NCBI GenBank assembly: GCA_021154885.1
Contig: JAJKHS010000126.1
Coordinates: 62,001-126,000, forward strand
Origin: Thermoanaerobaculum sp.
GTDB lineage: Bacteria; Acidobacteriota; Thermoanaerobaculia; Multivoradales; UBA5704
Reading direction: 5' to 3'
DNA length: 64,000 nucleotides
This document shows, piece after piece, positions 28,273 through 37,729 of this stretch (the stretch's first letter is position 1; each line of letters begins with the position of its first letter). Under the pieces are notes generated by a model that had not been told where the DNA came from, did no database searches, and worked only from the letters and a program-made list of their open reading frames with translations. The translations under genes were made by a program, and so were the position numbers.

Positions 28273-29352
28273 ATGGATTTCGTCAAGCACGCCATCAACG
28301 TCCTGGCCTATCCCTACTGGTCGTTCACGCTGGTGCTGATCGCCTTCGGGTTCATGCTGTGGTCGAAGGGTCTGTGGTCGAAGCGCGGCGGGCTCATCCT
28401 GCTCGCCGCCGGCACTCTCTTCTTCCTGGTGTCGCTGCTCGACCCGAACTTCTACCTGATCGTCGCCAAGGCGGACAACGTGCCGATCGTGATGATGGTC
28501 TTTCTGGTCGGCTTCTTCGTCTGGTTCGCGATGCACAAGGCGATCGAGAACGACGTCCGGGTCTCTCGCGGCGAGCCGCTGTTCGAGAAGACCGAGGTGG
28601 AGGATCGCATCTTCACCTGGCCGGACCTCGTCTTCTCCGAGTTCATCTGCATGGTGGTTCTGACGGTGGTGATGGTGGTGTGGTCCATCGCCCTGCGCGC
28701 CCCCCTGGAGGAGCCGGCCAACCCCGCCCTCGCGCCCAACCCGTCGAAGGCGCCGTGGTACTTCCTCGGCCTCCAGGAAATGCTGGTCTACTTCGACCCG
28801 TGGCTCGCCGGCGTGCTGCTGCCCGGGCTCATCATCGTCGGGCTGATGGCCATCCCCTACATCGACACCAACCCCAAGGGCAACGGCTACTTCAGCTTCC
28901 GCGAACGCAGGGTGGAGATCGGGCTCTTCCTCTTCGGCTGGCTGGTGCTGTGGAGCCAGATGATCGTCATCGGCACCTTCCTGCGCGGCCCCAACTGGAA
29001 CTTCTTCGGCCCCTACGAGTTCTGGGACCAGAACAAGGTCGAGGCGCTGGTCAACGTCGACCTCTCCGAATACTTCTGGATCAAGCTGCTGCACATCGGA
29101 TTGCCGGGCAACTGGTTCCTGCGCGAGCTGCCCGGGATCCTGCTCATCGCCTTCTACTTCTTCGTCCTGCCGGTGCTCTTGAAACGGACGCGATGGTTCA
29201 AGAAGTATTACGACAAGATGGGGCCGGCCCGCTACTACGTGGGCGCCACCCTGTTCCTGTTCATGATGCTGCTGCCCATCAAGATGTACTGCCGCTGGTT
29301 GTTCAACCTGAAATACTTCGTCCATGTCCAGGAGTACTTTTTCAATATCTAG
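28273..29352 (+). CDS. cytochrome b C-terminal subunit (subunit IV-like), extended
   Basis: A 359-residue membrane protein, about twice the length of plant-type subunit IV. Two or three extra N-terminal helices (YWSFTLVLIAFGFMLW onwards) precede the cytochrome b C-terminal domain, recognised by ALAPNPSKAPWYFLGLQEML and PGLIIVGLMAIPYIDTNPKG. The PEWY motif of the quinol oxidation site is replaced by APWY, seen in some b6-type families. GGAGGGAG lies before the ATG. It completes the quinone sites with the preceding subunit. The extra helices may dock the large cytochrome c encoded next. Confidence 0.88.
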   Translation: MDFVKHAINVLAYPYWSFTLVLIAFGFMLWSKGLWSKRGGLILLAAGTLFFLVSLLDPNFYLIVAKADNVPIVMMVFLVGFFVWFAMHKAIENDVRVSRGEPLFEKTEVEDRIFTWPDLVFSEFICMVVLTVVMVVWSIALRAPLEEPANPALAPNPSKAPWYFLGLQEMLVYFDPWLAGVLLPGLIIVGLMAIPYIDTNPKGNGYFSFRERRVEIGLFLFGWLVLWSQMIVIGTFLRGPNWNFFGPYEFWDQNKVEALVNVDLSEYFWIKLLHIGLPGNWFLRELPGILLIAFYFFVLPVLLKRTRWFKKYYDKMGPARYYVGATLFLFMMLLPIKMYCRWLFNLKYFVHVQEYFFNI

Positions 29353-29394
29353 GCCCGGTGTCGTATCCCTCGTGCGAGGGAGAGGAGCGCCAAG

Positions 29395-32300
29395 TTGAGT
29401 CCAGCGAAGTTGCCCGAAAAGCGTCCTGACCGTCACTACAACTTCGGTCGTATGAACATGGTGTTCGCCCTGAGCTCGCTGGGGCTCCTGGCGGTGACGC
29501 TGTGGATGGCTTTTGCGGACTACGCCCAGCCGTGGAAGCGGATCCAGTCCGAGTTCCGCAGTCTGGAGCGGCAGAAGCTGGTCAAAGAGGAGGAGGCGGA
29601 GAAGCAGCGGCTCAACCAGAACGACCTGGTGCAGCTCAAGCAGCAGGTGGCCCAGGCGCAGAAGGACCTCGACCAGCACCACCGGGACATCGCCAGGCTG
29701 GAGTCCGAGGTCACGGACTGGAAGAGCAAGGTCTACTCCACCGACTCGGCCTGGAAGGGCAGGAAGGCGACGGCGGACGCCGCCAAGTTCCAGTACGACA
29801 ACGCCCTGCAGGCAGGCGACAAGGACGTGATCGCCAAACGCAGCGCCGAGCTCGAAAGGGCCCGCCGAGACCTCGCGGACGCCTTGCATGCGCGCGAGAA
29901 GGCCGAGACCGGCCGCGACGACGCCCAAGCCCGGCTGGCCGCCAAGGAGGCGGTGCTGTCCGATGCGGAGAAGAAGCTCAAGGCCCTGCAGAGCGGCGTC
30001 GACGGCATCGAGACGCGCATCGCCCACCTGAACAAGGGCGTCGACTACTTCGTCCTCAACGCGCCGATGATGGACTTCATCCAGCCGAGCCTCAAGATCG
30101 AGCAGGTGATCCTGCCGGGGCTCTACCAGAACATCAACTTCACCAACATCGACCGCGTCGACCGCTGCATGACCTGCCACGTGGCGGCCAACCGCCCGGG
30201 GTTCGACGGCACGGACTGGAAGGAGCCCTTCCGCTCCCACCCGCGGATCGACCTGTTCGTGGGCGACTCCTCGCCCCACCCCTACACCCGCTTCGGCTGC
30301 ACCATCTGCCACGGCGGCCTCGACCGCGCCACCGACTTCGCGCGCGCCGGCCACAACCTGCCACTGCTGGCGTCGAACGATCCGCAGTCGCGGAAGCAGT
30401 GGGAGGAGACCAAGAAGGAGTGGGAGCGCAAGTGGGACTGGAAGCAGCCGCAGTTCCTGGACTATCCCATCCTGCCCGGCAGCGTGGCCGAGTCGGGCTG
30501 CGTCAACTGCCACGCCAGCGGCGTGTGGACGGCGAAGTCCGACACCCAGGAGACGGGCCGCGAGCTGATCGCCCACATGGGCTGCTACGGCTGCCACACC
30601 ATCAACCTGCCGGGTTTCACCGGGCTGCGCAAGGCCGGTCCGTCGCTGCTGCGCATCGCCGGCAAGACCAACCCCGGCTGGGCGTACAAGTGGATCGAGG
30701 CGCCGCGCAACTTCCACCCCACGACCTGGATGCCGCACTTCTTCAATCAGGAGAACAACACCCTCGAGGTCAACAAGAAGCGCCAGCAGGTGGAGATCGT
30801 GGCCCTCGTCTCCTACCTGTGGGCGAAGTCGGAGCGGCCGGTCTACACCGACGCCGGCGTGCCGGCGGGTGATGCAACTCGCGGCAAGGCCCTGTTCGAG
30901 ACCGTGGGCTGCGGCGGCTGCCATCTCCTGGACGCCAAGGCGAAGCGCGACGACTATTACCCGGTGATCAACCGTCTGCACGGTCCCAACCTGGTGCGAA
31001 CGGGGAGCAAGGTCTCACGCGGCTGGGTCTACGCCTGGGTCAAGAACCCCAAGCAGTATTACCCGGACACCAACATGCCGAACCTCCGCCTCACCGACCA
31101 GGAGGCGGCGGACCTCACGGCGTACCTGACCGACACGCCGAACCACGATCCACAATATGAAAACCTGCAGTTGCCGGCCGTCGATCCGCGCCTGCGCGAC
31201 GAGCTCGCGATGGCCTATCTCAAAGAGCTCTATACGATCGACCGCAGCCGGGCGATGCTCGCGGCCATGCCCGAGCAGGACCGCAACGTCTTCCTTGGCG
31301 AGAAGACGGTCGCCAAGTACGGCTGCTACGGCTGCCACGACATCAAGGGGTTCGAGAACCTGAAGCCGATCGGCACCGAGCTCACGGCGGAAGGCTCGAA
31401 GCCGCTGCACCAGCTCGACTTCGGCCACGTGCACGAGGTGCCGCACACGCGCCAGGACTGGGTCTACAACAAGCTGCTGCGGCCGCGTATGTGGGACGAG
31501 GGCAAGGAGGCGGTCAAGGACTACAACGAGCTGTTGAAGATGCCCAACTTCGGCATGTCGCAGCGCGAGGCCCAGTCCGTGCTGTCCAACGTCATGGGCT
31601 TCACCAAGGAGTCGGCCATCGCCACCCGCAAGGCCGGCACCGATCCGCGCACGGCGGCGTTGGCCGAGGGGCGCAAGCTCATCACCCGCTACAACTGCCA
31701 GGGCTGCCATCTGATCGAGGGTCAGGGCCACGCCATCAAGACCCTGTTCACGCAGGTGCTCAAGGAGCAGGGGCAGGCCGATCCCGACGTCTCGGGCCTG
31801 CTGCCGCCGAACCTCGCCGCCGAGGGCGCCCGCGTGCAGTCCGCCTGGCTGTTCAACTACCTGCACGACCCCGGCCGGGTGCGCATGCGCCCCTGGCTGA
31901 CGGCGCGCATGCCCACCTTCGGCTTCACCGACGACAAGGCGAACACGGTCGTCGGCTACTTCGCGGCCCGCGAGGAGCAGCGGCCGTTCCTCTCCGAGCC
32001 GGACGCGCCGGACGCGAAGAGCCTGGCCGTGGGCGGCGCGGTGTTCTCCATGCTGCAATGCGCCCGCTGCCATCCGGCGGGGGCGGAGGCTTCGGCAGCG
32101 GTGGGCGGCTCCAAGGGGGACCTCGCGCCCTCCCTGCTGATGGCGCACGACCGTCTCCGCTACGATTGGGTGCCGTCGTGGATCCAGAACCCGCAGCACT
32201 GGATCCCGGGGACCCGGATGCCCAACTTCTTTCCGGAGACGAAGCCCGGCGAGTTCATGTCGCCGGTGCCGCCGATGCTGGGCAATCCGGCTTTCGCCGC

Positions 32301-32493
32301 GCAGAAGCAGCAGATCCTGCGCTACTTCTCCTCCGAGGCGGAGATGAACGCCTATCTCTCGGACGTCAAGACCGTGACCACGGCGCTGCGCGACCACATC
32401 TGGTCGATCTCGGGAGGCGGGCGGGCGCCGGCAGCGGGGGCGCGGGGCGCAGCACCGGCGGCGGTACCCGCCGGGGCGGCGGGCGGCCGATGA
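29395..32493 (+). CDS. membrane-anchored octaheme cytochrome c of the bc complex
   Basis: A 1032-residue protein. One membrane helix (MNMVFALSSLGLLAVTLWMA) is followed by a 170-residue coiled coil and then eight CXXCH motifs: CMTCH, CTICH, CVNCH, CYGCH, CGGCH, CYGCH, CQGCH and CARCH. Distal ligands are likely methionines in blocks such as TWMPHFF, NMPNLRL and RMPNFFP. The C-terminus is Ala/Gly-rich. It would receive electrons from the Rieske subunit and store or pass them on outside the membrane. The start is TTG 29,395. An octaheme chain with a long coiled coil is far larger than cytochrome c1 and is a notable feature of this complex. Confidence 0.9.
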   Translation: MSPAKLPEKRPDRHYNFGRMNMVFALSSLGLLAVTLWMAFADYAQPWKRIQSEFRSLERQKLVKEEEAEKQRLNQNDLVQLKQQVAQAQKDLDQHHRDIARLESEVTDWKSKVYSTDSAWKGRKATADAAKFQYDNALQAGDKDVIAKRSAELERARRDLADALHAREKAETGRDDAQARLAAKEAVLSDAEKKLKALQSGVDGIETRIAHLNKGVDYFVLNAPMMDFIQPSLKIEQVILPGLYQNINFTNIDRVDRCMTCHVAANRPGFDGTDWKEPFRSHPRIDLFVGDSSPHPYTRFGCTICHGGLDRATDFARAGHNLPLLASNDPQSRKQWEETKKEWERKWDWKQPQFLDYPILPGSVAESGCVNCHASGVWTAKSDTQETGRELIAHMGCYGCHTINLPGFTGLRKAGPSLLRIAGKTNPGWAYKWIEAPRNFHPTTWMPHFFNQENNTLEVNKKRQQVEIVALVSYLWAKSERPVYTDAGVPAGDATRGKALFETVGCGGCHLLDAKAKRDDYYPVINRLHGPNLVRTGSKVSRGWVYAWVKNPKQYYPDTNMPNLRLTDQEAADLTAYLTDTPNHDPQYENLQLPAVDPRLRDELAMAYLKELYTIDRSRAMLAAMPEQDRNVFLGEKTVAKYGCYGCHDIKGFENLKPIGTELTAEGSKPLHQLDFGHVHEVPHTRQDWVYNKLLRPRMWDEGKEAVKDYNELLKMPNFGMSQREAQSVLSNVMGFTKESAIATRKAGTDPRTAALAEGRKLITRYNCQGCHLIEGQGHAIKTLFTQVLKEQGQADPDVSGLLPPNLAAEGARVQSAWLFNYLHDPGRVRMRPWLTARMPTFGFTDDKANTVVGYFAAREEQRPFLSEPDAPDAKSLAVGGAVFSMLQCARCHPAGAEASAAVGGSKGDLAPSLLMAHDRLRYDWVPSWIQNPQHWIPGTRMPNFFPETKPGEFMSPVPPMLGNPAFAAQKQQILRYFSSEAEMNAYLSDVKTVTTALRDHIWSISGGGRAPAAGARGAAPAAVPAGAAGGR

Positions 32494-32609
32494 GGTGACT
32501 TCGTATACAATTCCCCGTCCGTGCCCGCCGCCAGAGGCTCTCGCGACGGCGGGCACGGCTCCCGATCGATCGATGCTTCCAACACCAATCCAACAAGGAG
32601 GTTTTTCGT

Positions 32610-33377
32610 ATGAGCAGGAAACTATTGTGGCTCGTGGCGCTCTGCGCGGTCCTGGCGCTGGTGGGCTGCGGCGGCGGGGATAAAAAGGACGAGACCGCCT
32701 CGGCGCCCGCCCCGGCGGCGGCTCCGGCAGCGCCGGCCGCCAATGCCGGCGGCGTCAGCGGCACCGTCACCTTCGCGGGGACGGACACCGACACGCCCAT
32801 CGCCTTCAGCGCCGATCCGGTCTGCGCCAGTCTCCACAAGACACCGGCGGATACCAACGAGATCGCGGCCAAGGACGGCAAGCTGGGCAACGTCTTCGTC
32901 TACGTCAAGACCGGTCTCGAGGGGAAGACCTTCCCGGCGCCGGCGGACAAGAAGGAGCTCGACCAGCAGGGCTGCCTCTACACACCGCGCGTCCAGGGCA
33001 TCCAGGTCGGTCAGCCGCTGACCATCAAGAACACGGATGCGACGCTGCACAACGTCCACGCCCTGGCGAAGACGAACGCCGAGTTCAACCAGGCCCAGCC
33101 CCAGGGTCTGCCGCCGTTCGACAAGACCTTCGACAAGCAGGAGCTGATGGTCCACGTCAAGTGCGACGTTCATCCGTGGATGACCGCCTACGTGGGCGTG
33201 CTGCCGCACCCCTTCTTCGCCACCACCGGCGACGATGGCACCTTCTCGATCAAGAACCTGCCTCCGGGCAAGTACACCCTCGAGGCGTGGCACGAGAAGC
33301 TGGGCACGCAGGATCAGGAGATCACGGTCGGCCCGAGCCAGACGGTCACCGCGAACTTCGACTTCAAGGGCAAGTAA
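32610..33377 (+). CDS. cupredoxin-like lipoprotein
   Basis: A 255-residue lipoprotein. The lipobox is LVGCGGG (Cys20) after MSRKLLWLVALCAVLALVG; AAGGAGG precedes the ATG. After an Ala/Pro linker comes a beta-sandwich with type-1 copper ligands His (TLHNVHA), Cys-x-x-His-x-x-Met (VKCDVHPWM), followed by a carboxypeptidase-regulatory-like block (DGTFSIKNLPPGKYTLEAWH). Being the last gene after the octaheme cytochrome, it probably carries electrons from it to a terminal oxidase. This role is inferred from the copper site and context. It is 116 bp from the cytochrome gene, and may have its own promoter. Confidence 0.85.
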   Translation: MSRKLLWLVALCAVLALVGCGGGDKKDETASAPAPAAAPAAPAANAGGVSGTVTFAGTDTDTPIAFSADPVCASLHKTPADTNEIAAKDGKLGNVFVYVKTGLEGKTFPAPADKKELDQQGCLYTPRVQGIQVGQPLTIKNTDATLHNVHALAKTNAEFNQAQPQGLPPFDKTFDKQELMVHVKCDVHPWMTAYVGVLPHPFFATTGDDGTFSIKNLPPGKYTLEAWHEKLGTQDQEITVGPSQTVTANFDFKGK

Positions 33378-33382
33378 TACCC

Positions 33383-33463
33383 TCACCCCCGCCCTCTTCC
33401 CCCCTCCTCTCCCGGGGAGGGGGGAAGGGAGGGGCGGGAGAGGAGGGCCGGGGTGGTGAGGGC
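33383..33463. terminator. C/G-rich palindrome between convergent genes
   Basis: Starting CCCTCACCCCC and ending GGGGTGGTGAGGG, this 81-bp stretch forms a long imperfect hairpin around CTCTCCCGGGGAG. It lies between the convergent stops of the cupredoxin and TPR genes and can terminate both transcripts, although no U-tract follows. It may be one member of a dispersed palindrome family. Confidence 0.55.
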
Positions 33464-33466
33464 CGG

Positions 33467-34822
33467 CTAGTCCTTGGGTTCCTCGAAGCGCAGCTCTGGA
33501 TCGTGGCGGGCGCGCTTGAGGAACGCCGCCACGCCGCTGACGAGTTTGGCACCGGCCCGCTCGGCGTCCACCGCCTGCTTCCAGAAGGCGAGGGCGGCCA
33601 GGGCCTCGCGGTGGATCTGGCGGGAGGAGAAGATGGGCATCATCTCTTCGGCGATCCGCTTGACCTCGGTGCTGCGGCCCTGTCCGGCATAGAGCGCGGC
33701 GAGGTCGAGCGAGACGAGCGCCGTGTCGTAGGCGGCGTCCTCGGCGAGGAAGCCGTCCCGCGCCTTGAGGAAGAGGACCTCCGCCTTCTGGTCCTGGCCA
33801 AGGCCGTGGGCGATCCGTCCCTCGACCCAACGGTGACGGTTCTGATGCCAAGGCAGGGGGAACTGCCGAAGGATGGGACGGGCTCGCACCAGGAGCTTGT
33901 GCGCTTCCATGTACTGCTCGTTGTCCGCCAGGTCGTCGATGAGGTTGTTCCACACCGCGAACAGGAGCCTGGGCTCGCGGGACGCATCGATCAGGTCGAG
34001 GGCTTCATAGAGCAGCGGGATGGCCTTCTCGGGCTCGCCGGCGTAGCGGTGGACGATGGACATGTTGATTAGGGACCGTCCTGCCCGGTGCCTCTCTCCG
34101 AGCTGGCGGAAGATGCGAATGGCGCGGCCCAGCAGCCGCAGGGCGCCGGCGAAGCGCCTTTGGGCGCGAAGCAGCGAGGCCTTGAGGTCCAGGAGGACCG
34201 CCCGTTCCATCGGCTCGCCATTTCCCCGGGCCAGATGCGAGAAGGCGATGGCGAAGGCCTCCTCGGCGCCGCGCAGGTCGGACCGCACCCGCCGGGCGTT
34301 GGCCACCCAGGCCCAGGACCGAGCTCGGAAGTCTTCCAGCCGCTCTTCGCCGAACCCCTCGAGCCGGTCCGCGATCTCCAGGGCGAGGAGCGCCAAGCCC
34401 TCGCCGGCCGCCGGATCGTCGAAGTTCTCCTCGTGGCTGCGCTCGAGGAGCAGCTCGAACAACCCCCAGGTCTGGAAGCGGGGGTGATTGCGCACGATCC
34501 ACTGCCGCCGGCCTCCAGGGTGCTCCAGCAACTCGGCCAGCAGGCGCACAGCCTCGGACCGCTCCCAATCGCACGACGCCTGCAGCCTCAGGGCGACCGC
34601 CGATCCGCGGTCCAGCGCTGTGCCATAGTCGGCGGGCGCCGTGGCCAGCCAGTCCAGCCGGACGACCCGCTCTATGAAGGAAGCCGGCGGTGCGTGGAGC
34701 AGCTCCCGCGTCCGCCGCTGGCAGGCCCTGCATCGGAGGACGTGATCCAGAACGGCTTGGGGCTCGTCGCCCGCAGAAGCGAAAAGCTCCTGGATCAGGA
34801 GGTCATGGGGGTGAATCTTCAC
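33467..34822 (-). CDS. TPR protein with N-terminal zinc-finger-like motif
   Basis: A 451-residue protein from GTG 34,822, chosen because GGGAGGG lies 9 nt upstream; the frame to 34,921 has no such site. The N-terminus (HDLLIQELF... HVLRCRACQRR) resembles a zf-HC2/anti-sigma-like motif. Residues 60-450 are TPR-type helical repeats (for example FAGALRLLGRAIRIFRQLGE, GEPEKAIPLLYEALDLID, ALVSLDLAALYAGQGRS). Such proteins may regulate the small secreted-protein gene upstream (35,043-35,312), which is transcribed in the same direction. The actual target is unknown. Confidence 0.75.
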   Translation of the reverse strand: MKIHPHDLLIQELFASAGDEPQAVLDHVLRCRACQRRTRELLHAPPASFIERVVRLDWLATAPADYGTALDRGSAVALRLQASCDWERSEAVRLLAELLEHPGGRRQWIVRNHPRFQTWGLFELLLERSHEENFDDPAAGEGLALLALEIADRLEGFGEERLEDFRARSWAWVANARRVRSDLRGAEEAFAIAFSHLARGNGEPMERAVLLDLKASLLRAQRRFAGALRLLGRAIRIFRQLGERHRAGRSLINMSIVHRYAGEPEKAIPLLYEALDLIDASREPRLLFAVWNNLIDDLADNEQYMEAHKLLVRARPILRQFPLPWHQNRHRWVEGRIAHGLGQDQKAEVLFLKARDGFLAEDAAYDTALVSLDLAALYAGQGRSTEVKRIAEEMMPIFSSRQIHREALAALAFWKQAVDAERAGAKLVSGVAAFLKRARHDPELRFEEPKD

Positions 34823-35042
34823 GGGTTGGGCCCTCCCTGAACCGATATCGTGCAGGGGGGGCAAGCCCCCGGCCCGGCCGGTTCCATGCCGCTTCGGAGG
34901 GAAGACTCCGAGGCGGACCAAAGAATTCTCTTGAGAATACCATCCTATCTATAAAGATGCCTGAGCCACGAAAAGCGGGACAAAGAAGGCATCGGCTGGC
35001 CTGATCCCAGCCCCCCGATGCCTCCTCCTCCCGCGGTGCGAC

Positions 35043-35312
35043 TCAGTGGGGGCTGGTGCCGTTGGGATCCGCCTGAGGCCCCTCCTTCGTGTGGATGTGG
35101 GGTGGCTTGGAAGCGGGCTTCGTGTGCGGCGTACCCTGCTTCTCGAACAACAGGGACAGGGTCCAAGCCACGAGGTTTTCCGCCAGAGAGACCTCCCCCT
35201 GGAGGACCGGCGCCGGCTCATGGACCGGCCGGGCCCAGGCACCAGAGCTGGAGACCAGCGCAAAGCAGACGAGGACTGCGGGGACGGTGAGGCGTGTCAT
35301 CTGAGATCTCAT
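35043..35312 (-). CDS. small secreted protein, His/Pro-rich tail
   Basis: An 89-residue protein. MRSQMTRLTVPAVLVCFALV with SGAWA forms a signal peptide; GAGAGGA lies 5 nt before the ATG at 35,312. The mature part contains an amphipathic stretch (SLAENLVAWTLSLLFEKQG) and a C-terminal tail rich in His, Pro and Lys (KPPHIHTKEG). No family is recognised. It has the same plan (signal peptide, short Trp-containing helix, Pro/Gly-rich tail) as the protein at 48,123-48,431. The stretch between it and the TPR gene (34,823-35,042) shows no other gene. Confidence 0.55.
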   Translation of the reverse strand: MRSQMTRLTVPAVLVCFALVSSSGAWARPVHEPAPVLQGEVSLAENLVAWTLSLLFEKQGTPHTKPASKPPHIHTKEGPQADPNGTSPH

Positions 35313-35419
35313 AATCCTCTCCCATTGAGCGGTCCGCGGGCAGCCACCATAGCCGTCCGGAGCGCCTTCAGAAGGGTGTATTTTTCCCTGAAACAGGTTC
35401 GCCTGAAGCGTCTTCTTTG

Positions 35420-36220
35420 TCAACTCTCGCGAATTGCCGGTCCCCCAACCACCCCCCTCCCCCTTAAAAACTCCCCCATCAGCTCCCACAATCTCTCCTT
35501 CCGGTCGGTCATCCTATGGTCGCCATCCGCGAAGAAATGGAGCTCGATACCCGGGAAAGCGCAACGCGTGGCGAAGTCGGCGACGCTGCGCCAGCCGACC
35601 GAGGTATCCCGTTTCCCCTGGAGGAGGAGACAGGGCGTGCGGTACTCGGCGAGGAGCCGGTCCAGGGGATGGGCGCGGAGGTCTTCGATCAGTCCCCAGC
35701 CCAGCTCGCAGGAGACGAGGTCATTCTCGAAGTGGATCGTCCCCGTCTCCTGCCAGCGGCGCACCCCTTCCTCGCCGGCCCAGGCGAGGAAGCCCTGGTC
35801 CATCTCCAGGGCCGGCGCGATGTGGAGGCCGGCGGCGATCTCCTCCGGATGGAGCGCCGAGTACCAGAGAGCCGAGCCGCCGCCCATGGACGAGCCCAGG
35901 AGGATCAGCCGTTCGTGCCCCCGGGACCGCAGGAGGTCGTGGACACGGGCGATGTCCCCCAGGTTGCGCGTCAGGGTGATTCCGGTGAGGTCGCCGCCGG
36001 ACTGGCCGTGGCCCTGGAAGTCGAAGGAGCAGAAGCCGAGCCCGGCGTCCAGGACCCGCCGGCGGAAGAACTCCGCCTTTTCGCCCGACTGCTCGGAGCC
36101 GAAGCCGTGAAGGTAGAGGATGCAGGGGCGTCCAGGAGCGCCCGCGTGGGGCGGCGGATCGAAGCGGACGGCGAGGTGCGAGACCTCCCGTCCGTCGGCG
36201 ATGATGGGGATCCGTTCCAT
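35420..36220 (-). CDS. alpha/beta hydrolase (serine esterase/acyl-CoA type)
   Basis: A 266-residue enzyme. The oxyanion block ILYLHGFGSEQSGEKAEF, the nucleophile elbow LLGSSMGGGSALW (GxSxG) and a C-terminal His (FFADGDHRMTDR) with Asp in LLQGKRDTSVGW form a complete triad. It resembles YqiA/acyl-thioesterase-like hydrolases acting on small esters. Cytoplasmic, no signal peptide. ATG 36,220 was chosen because the upstream frame is the antisense of the next gene. It is divergent from the esterase gene at 36,359. Confidence 0.85.
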   Translation of the reverse strand: MERIPIIADGREVSHLAVRFDPPPHAGAPGRPCILYLHGFGSEQSGEKAEFFRRRVLDAGLGFCSFDFQGHGQSGGDLTGITLTRNLGDIARVHDLLRSRGHERLILLGSSMGGGSALWYSALHPEEIAAGLHIAPALEMDQGFLAWAGEEGVRRWQETGTIHFENDLVSCELGWGLIEDLRAHPLDRLLAEYRTPCLLLQGKRDTSVGWRSVADFATRCAFPGIELHFFADGDHRMTDRKERLWELMGEFLRGRGVVGGPAIRES

Positions 36221-36358
36221 GGCGGCTTCCAGCGCCAGCGCGGAGACTGTGACACCAGCGGTCCGCCCGGCGCAAGAGGAGCACGGCTCCCGGCCGAATG
36301 GGATATTCTCCCGGGCATTGACGACCTCCGGGCGGGACGGCCCGGAAGCGAGGACCGG

Positions 36359-37102
36359 ATGGGAAACGAGCGGGAGATCACGAGCTGGCGCAGCCCGAGC
36401 CTGGGGCAGGAAATGCCCATCGTCTCCTACGGGCACTGGGGCCATCCCCTGCTGCTCTTCCCCACGGCGGCGGCGGACTTCCTGGAGAACGAGCGCTTCT
36501 GGCTGATCGGCGCGGTCGCGCCGGCCCTGGACGCCGGCCGGGTGCGCGTCTTCTCCATCAACAGCATCAACAACCAGGCCTGGATGGACCGCGGCCTGCC
36601 GGTGCCCGAGCAGGCCCGGCGCCAAGCCCTCTACTCCCGCTACGTGGAGGAGGAGGTCGTCCCCTTCATCCGCCAGGTCTGCCAGACACCCGACATCCGC
36701 GTCGTCACGGCCGGGGCCAGCTTCGGCGCCTTCCACGCCGCCAACACCCTGTTCCGGCGGCCGGACCTCTTCGACGGCGTCATCGCCATGAGCGGCTTCT
36801 ACGACCTCGGGCCGGACTACCTCCACGGCTACAGCGACGACAACGCCTACTTCAACAATCCGGCCTGGTACCTGCCGAACCTGGAGGGGCACCCCCTCCA
36901 CCTGCTGCAGACGGCGGCGAAGATCCACGTCCTCACCGGCCAGGGGGCGTACGAGGCGCCGCAGGCCTCCCGTGAGCTTTCGGAGATCCTTCACCGCAAG
37001 GGGATTCCCCATTTGCTGGACCTCTGGGGGCACGATGTCGCTCACGACTGGCCCTGGTGGCGGAAAATGCTCCCGTACTCCATCGACAAGATGGAGTGGT
37101 GA
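36359..37102 (+). CDS. esterase-D-like alpha/beta hydrolase
   Basis: A 247-residue protein related to the esterase/PHB depolymerase group: PIVSYGHWGHPLLLFPTAAAD at the N-terminus, the nucleophile elbow VTAGASFGAFHAANTLFR and a C-terminal His in WGHDVAHDWPWW. Cytoplasmic. GGAAGCGAGG lies before the ATG. It is 14 bp upstream of the DinB gene, so the two probably share a transcript. The substrate cannot be told from sequence. Confidence 0.85.
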   Translation: MGNEREITSWRSPSLGQEMPIVSYGHWGHPLLLFPTAAADFLENERFWLIGAVAPALDAGRVRVFSINSINNQAWMDRGLPVPEQARRQALYSRYVEEEVVPFIRQVCQTPDIRVVTAGASFGAFHAANTLFRRPDLFDGVIAMSGFYDLGPDYLHGYSDDNAYFNNPAWYLPNLEGHPLHLLQTAAKIHVLTGQGAYEAPQASRELSEILHRKGIPHLLDLWGHDVAHDWPWWRKMLPYSIDKMEW

Positions 37103-37116
37103 ATGGAGGAATTCGC

Positions 37117-37683
37117 ATGACGGAAGGGTTGCCGGAGGATCTGGCCAAGCTCCGGCAAGGGCTCGAAGAGAGCGACCGGGAGGCCCGGATCCTCCTGGCG
37201 GAGCTGGACGACGAGCGTCTCAACTGGCGGCCGGACGAGAGCTCCTGGAGCGTGGCCCAGTGCCTCGACCATCTGAACGTGGCCAATCGCGTCTACCTCG
37301 ACCCTATGCGTCAGGCCCTGGAGGCGGCCCGGAGCCGGGGAGAGATCCGGCGGGGGCCCATCCATCCCGGGGCCCTGGAGCGCTGGTTCGTCCGCACATT
37401 GGAGCCACCGCCGCGCCGCAAGTTCCCGGCGCCTCGCAAGATCGTTCCCGCCCAGCGCAAGACCCGGGACGAGGTGGCCGGGGAGTGGTCGCGAGTGCAG
37501 GCCGAGCTCGCGGATCTCCTGCGCGAGGCCGCGCCCTTCGACCTCAACGCCGCGCGTTTCAGGAACCCCTTGTTCCCCCTGGTCCGCTTCGGCGTCGGCA
37601 CCGGTTTCCTGGTCATGGACGCCCATGAACGCCGGCACCTCTGGCAGGCGCGGCAGGTGCGGAACAATCCGCGGTTTCCGTGA
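37117..37683 (+). CDS. DinB/YfiT-like metal-binding protein
   Basis: A 188-residue four-helix-bundle protein. The three metal-ligand histidines are placed as in DinB: His in SVAQCLDHLNVAN near residue 53, and HERRHLWQARQV near 170 with two. This superfamily includes thiol-dependent S-transferases and damage-inducible proteins of mostly unknown role. ATG 37,117 has GGAGGAA 6 nt upstream. Likely co-transcribed with the esterase. Function not specified. Confidence 0.83.
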   Translation: MTEGLPEDLAKLRQGLEESDREARILLAELDDERLNWRPDESSWSVAQCLDHLNVANRVYLDPMRQALEAARSRGEIRRGPIHPGALERWFVRTLEPPPRRKFPAPRKIVPAQRKTRDEVAGEWSRVQAELADLLREAAPFDLNAARFRNPLFPLVRFGVGTGFLVMDAHERRHLWQARQVRNNPRFP

Positions 37684-37729
37684 CTTCTTCAGCGGATGGC
37701 CCGTCACAGCCCATCTCAAGGAGTTTCTC

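Noticed and set aside
28030-30981. 983-codon minus-strand ORF opposite the cytochrome genes
   Set aside because: Composition is that of a complement frame of cytochrome coding DNA, rich in His/Gln/Asp, with no recognised domain.
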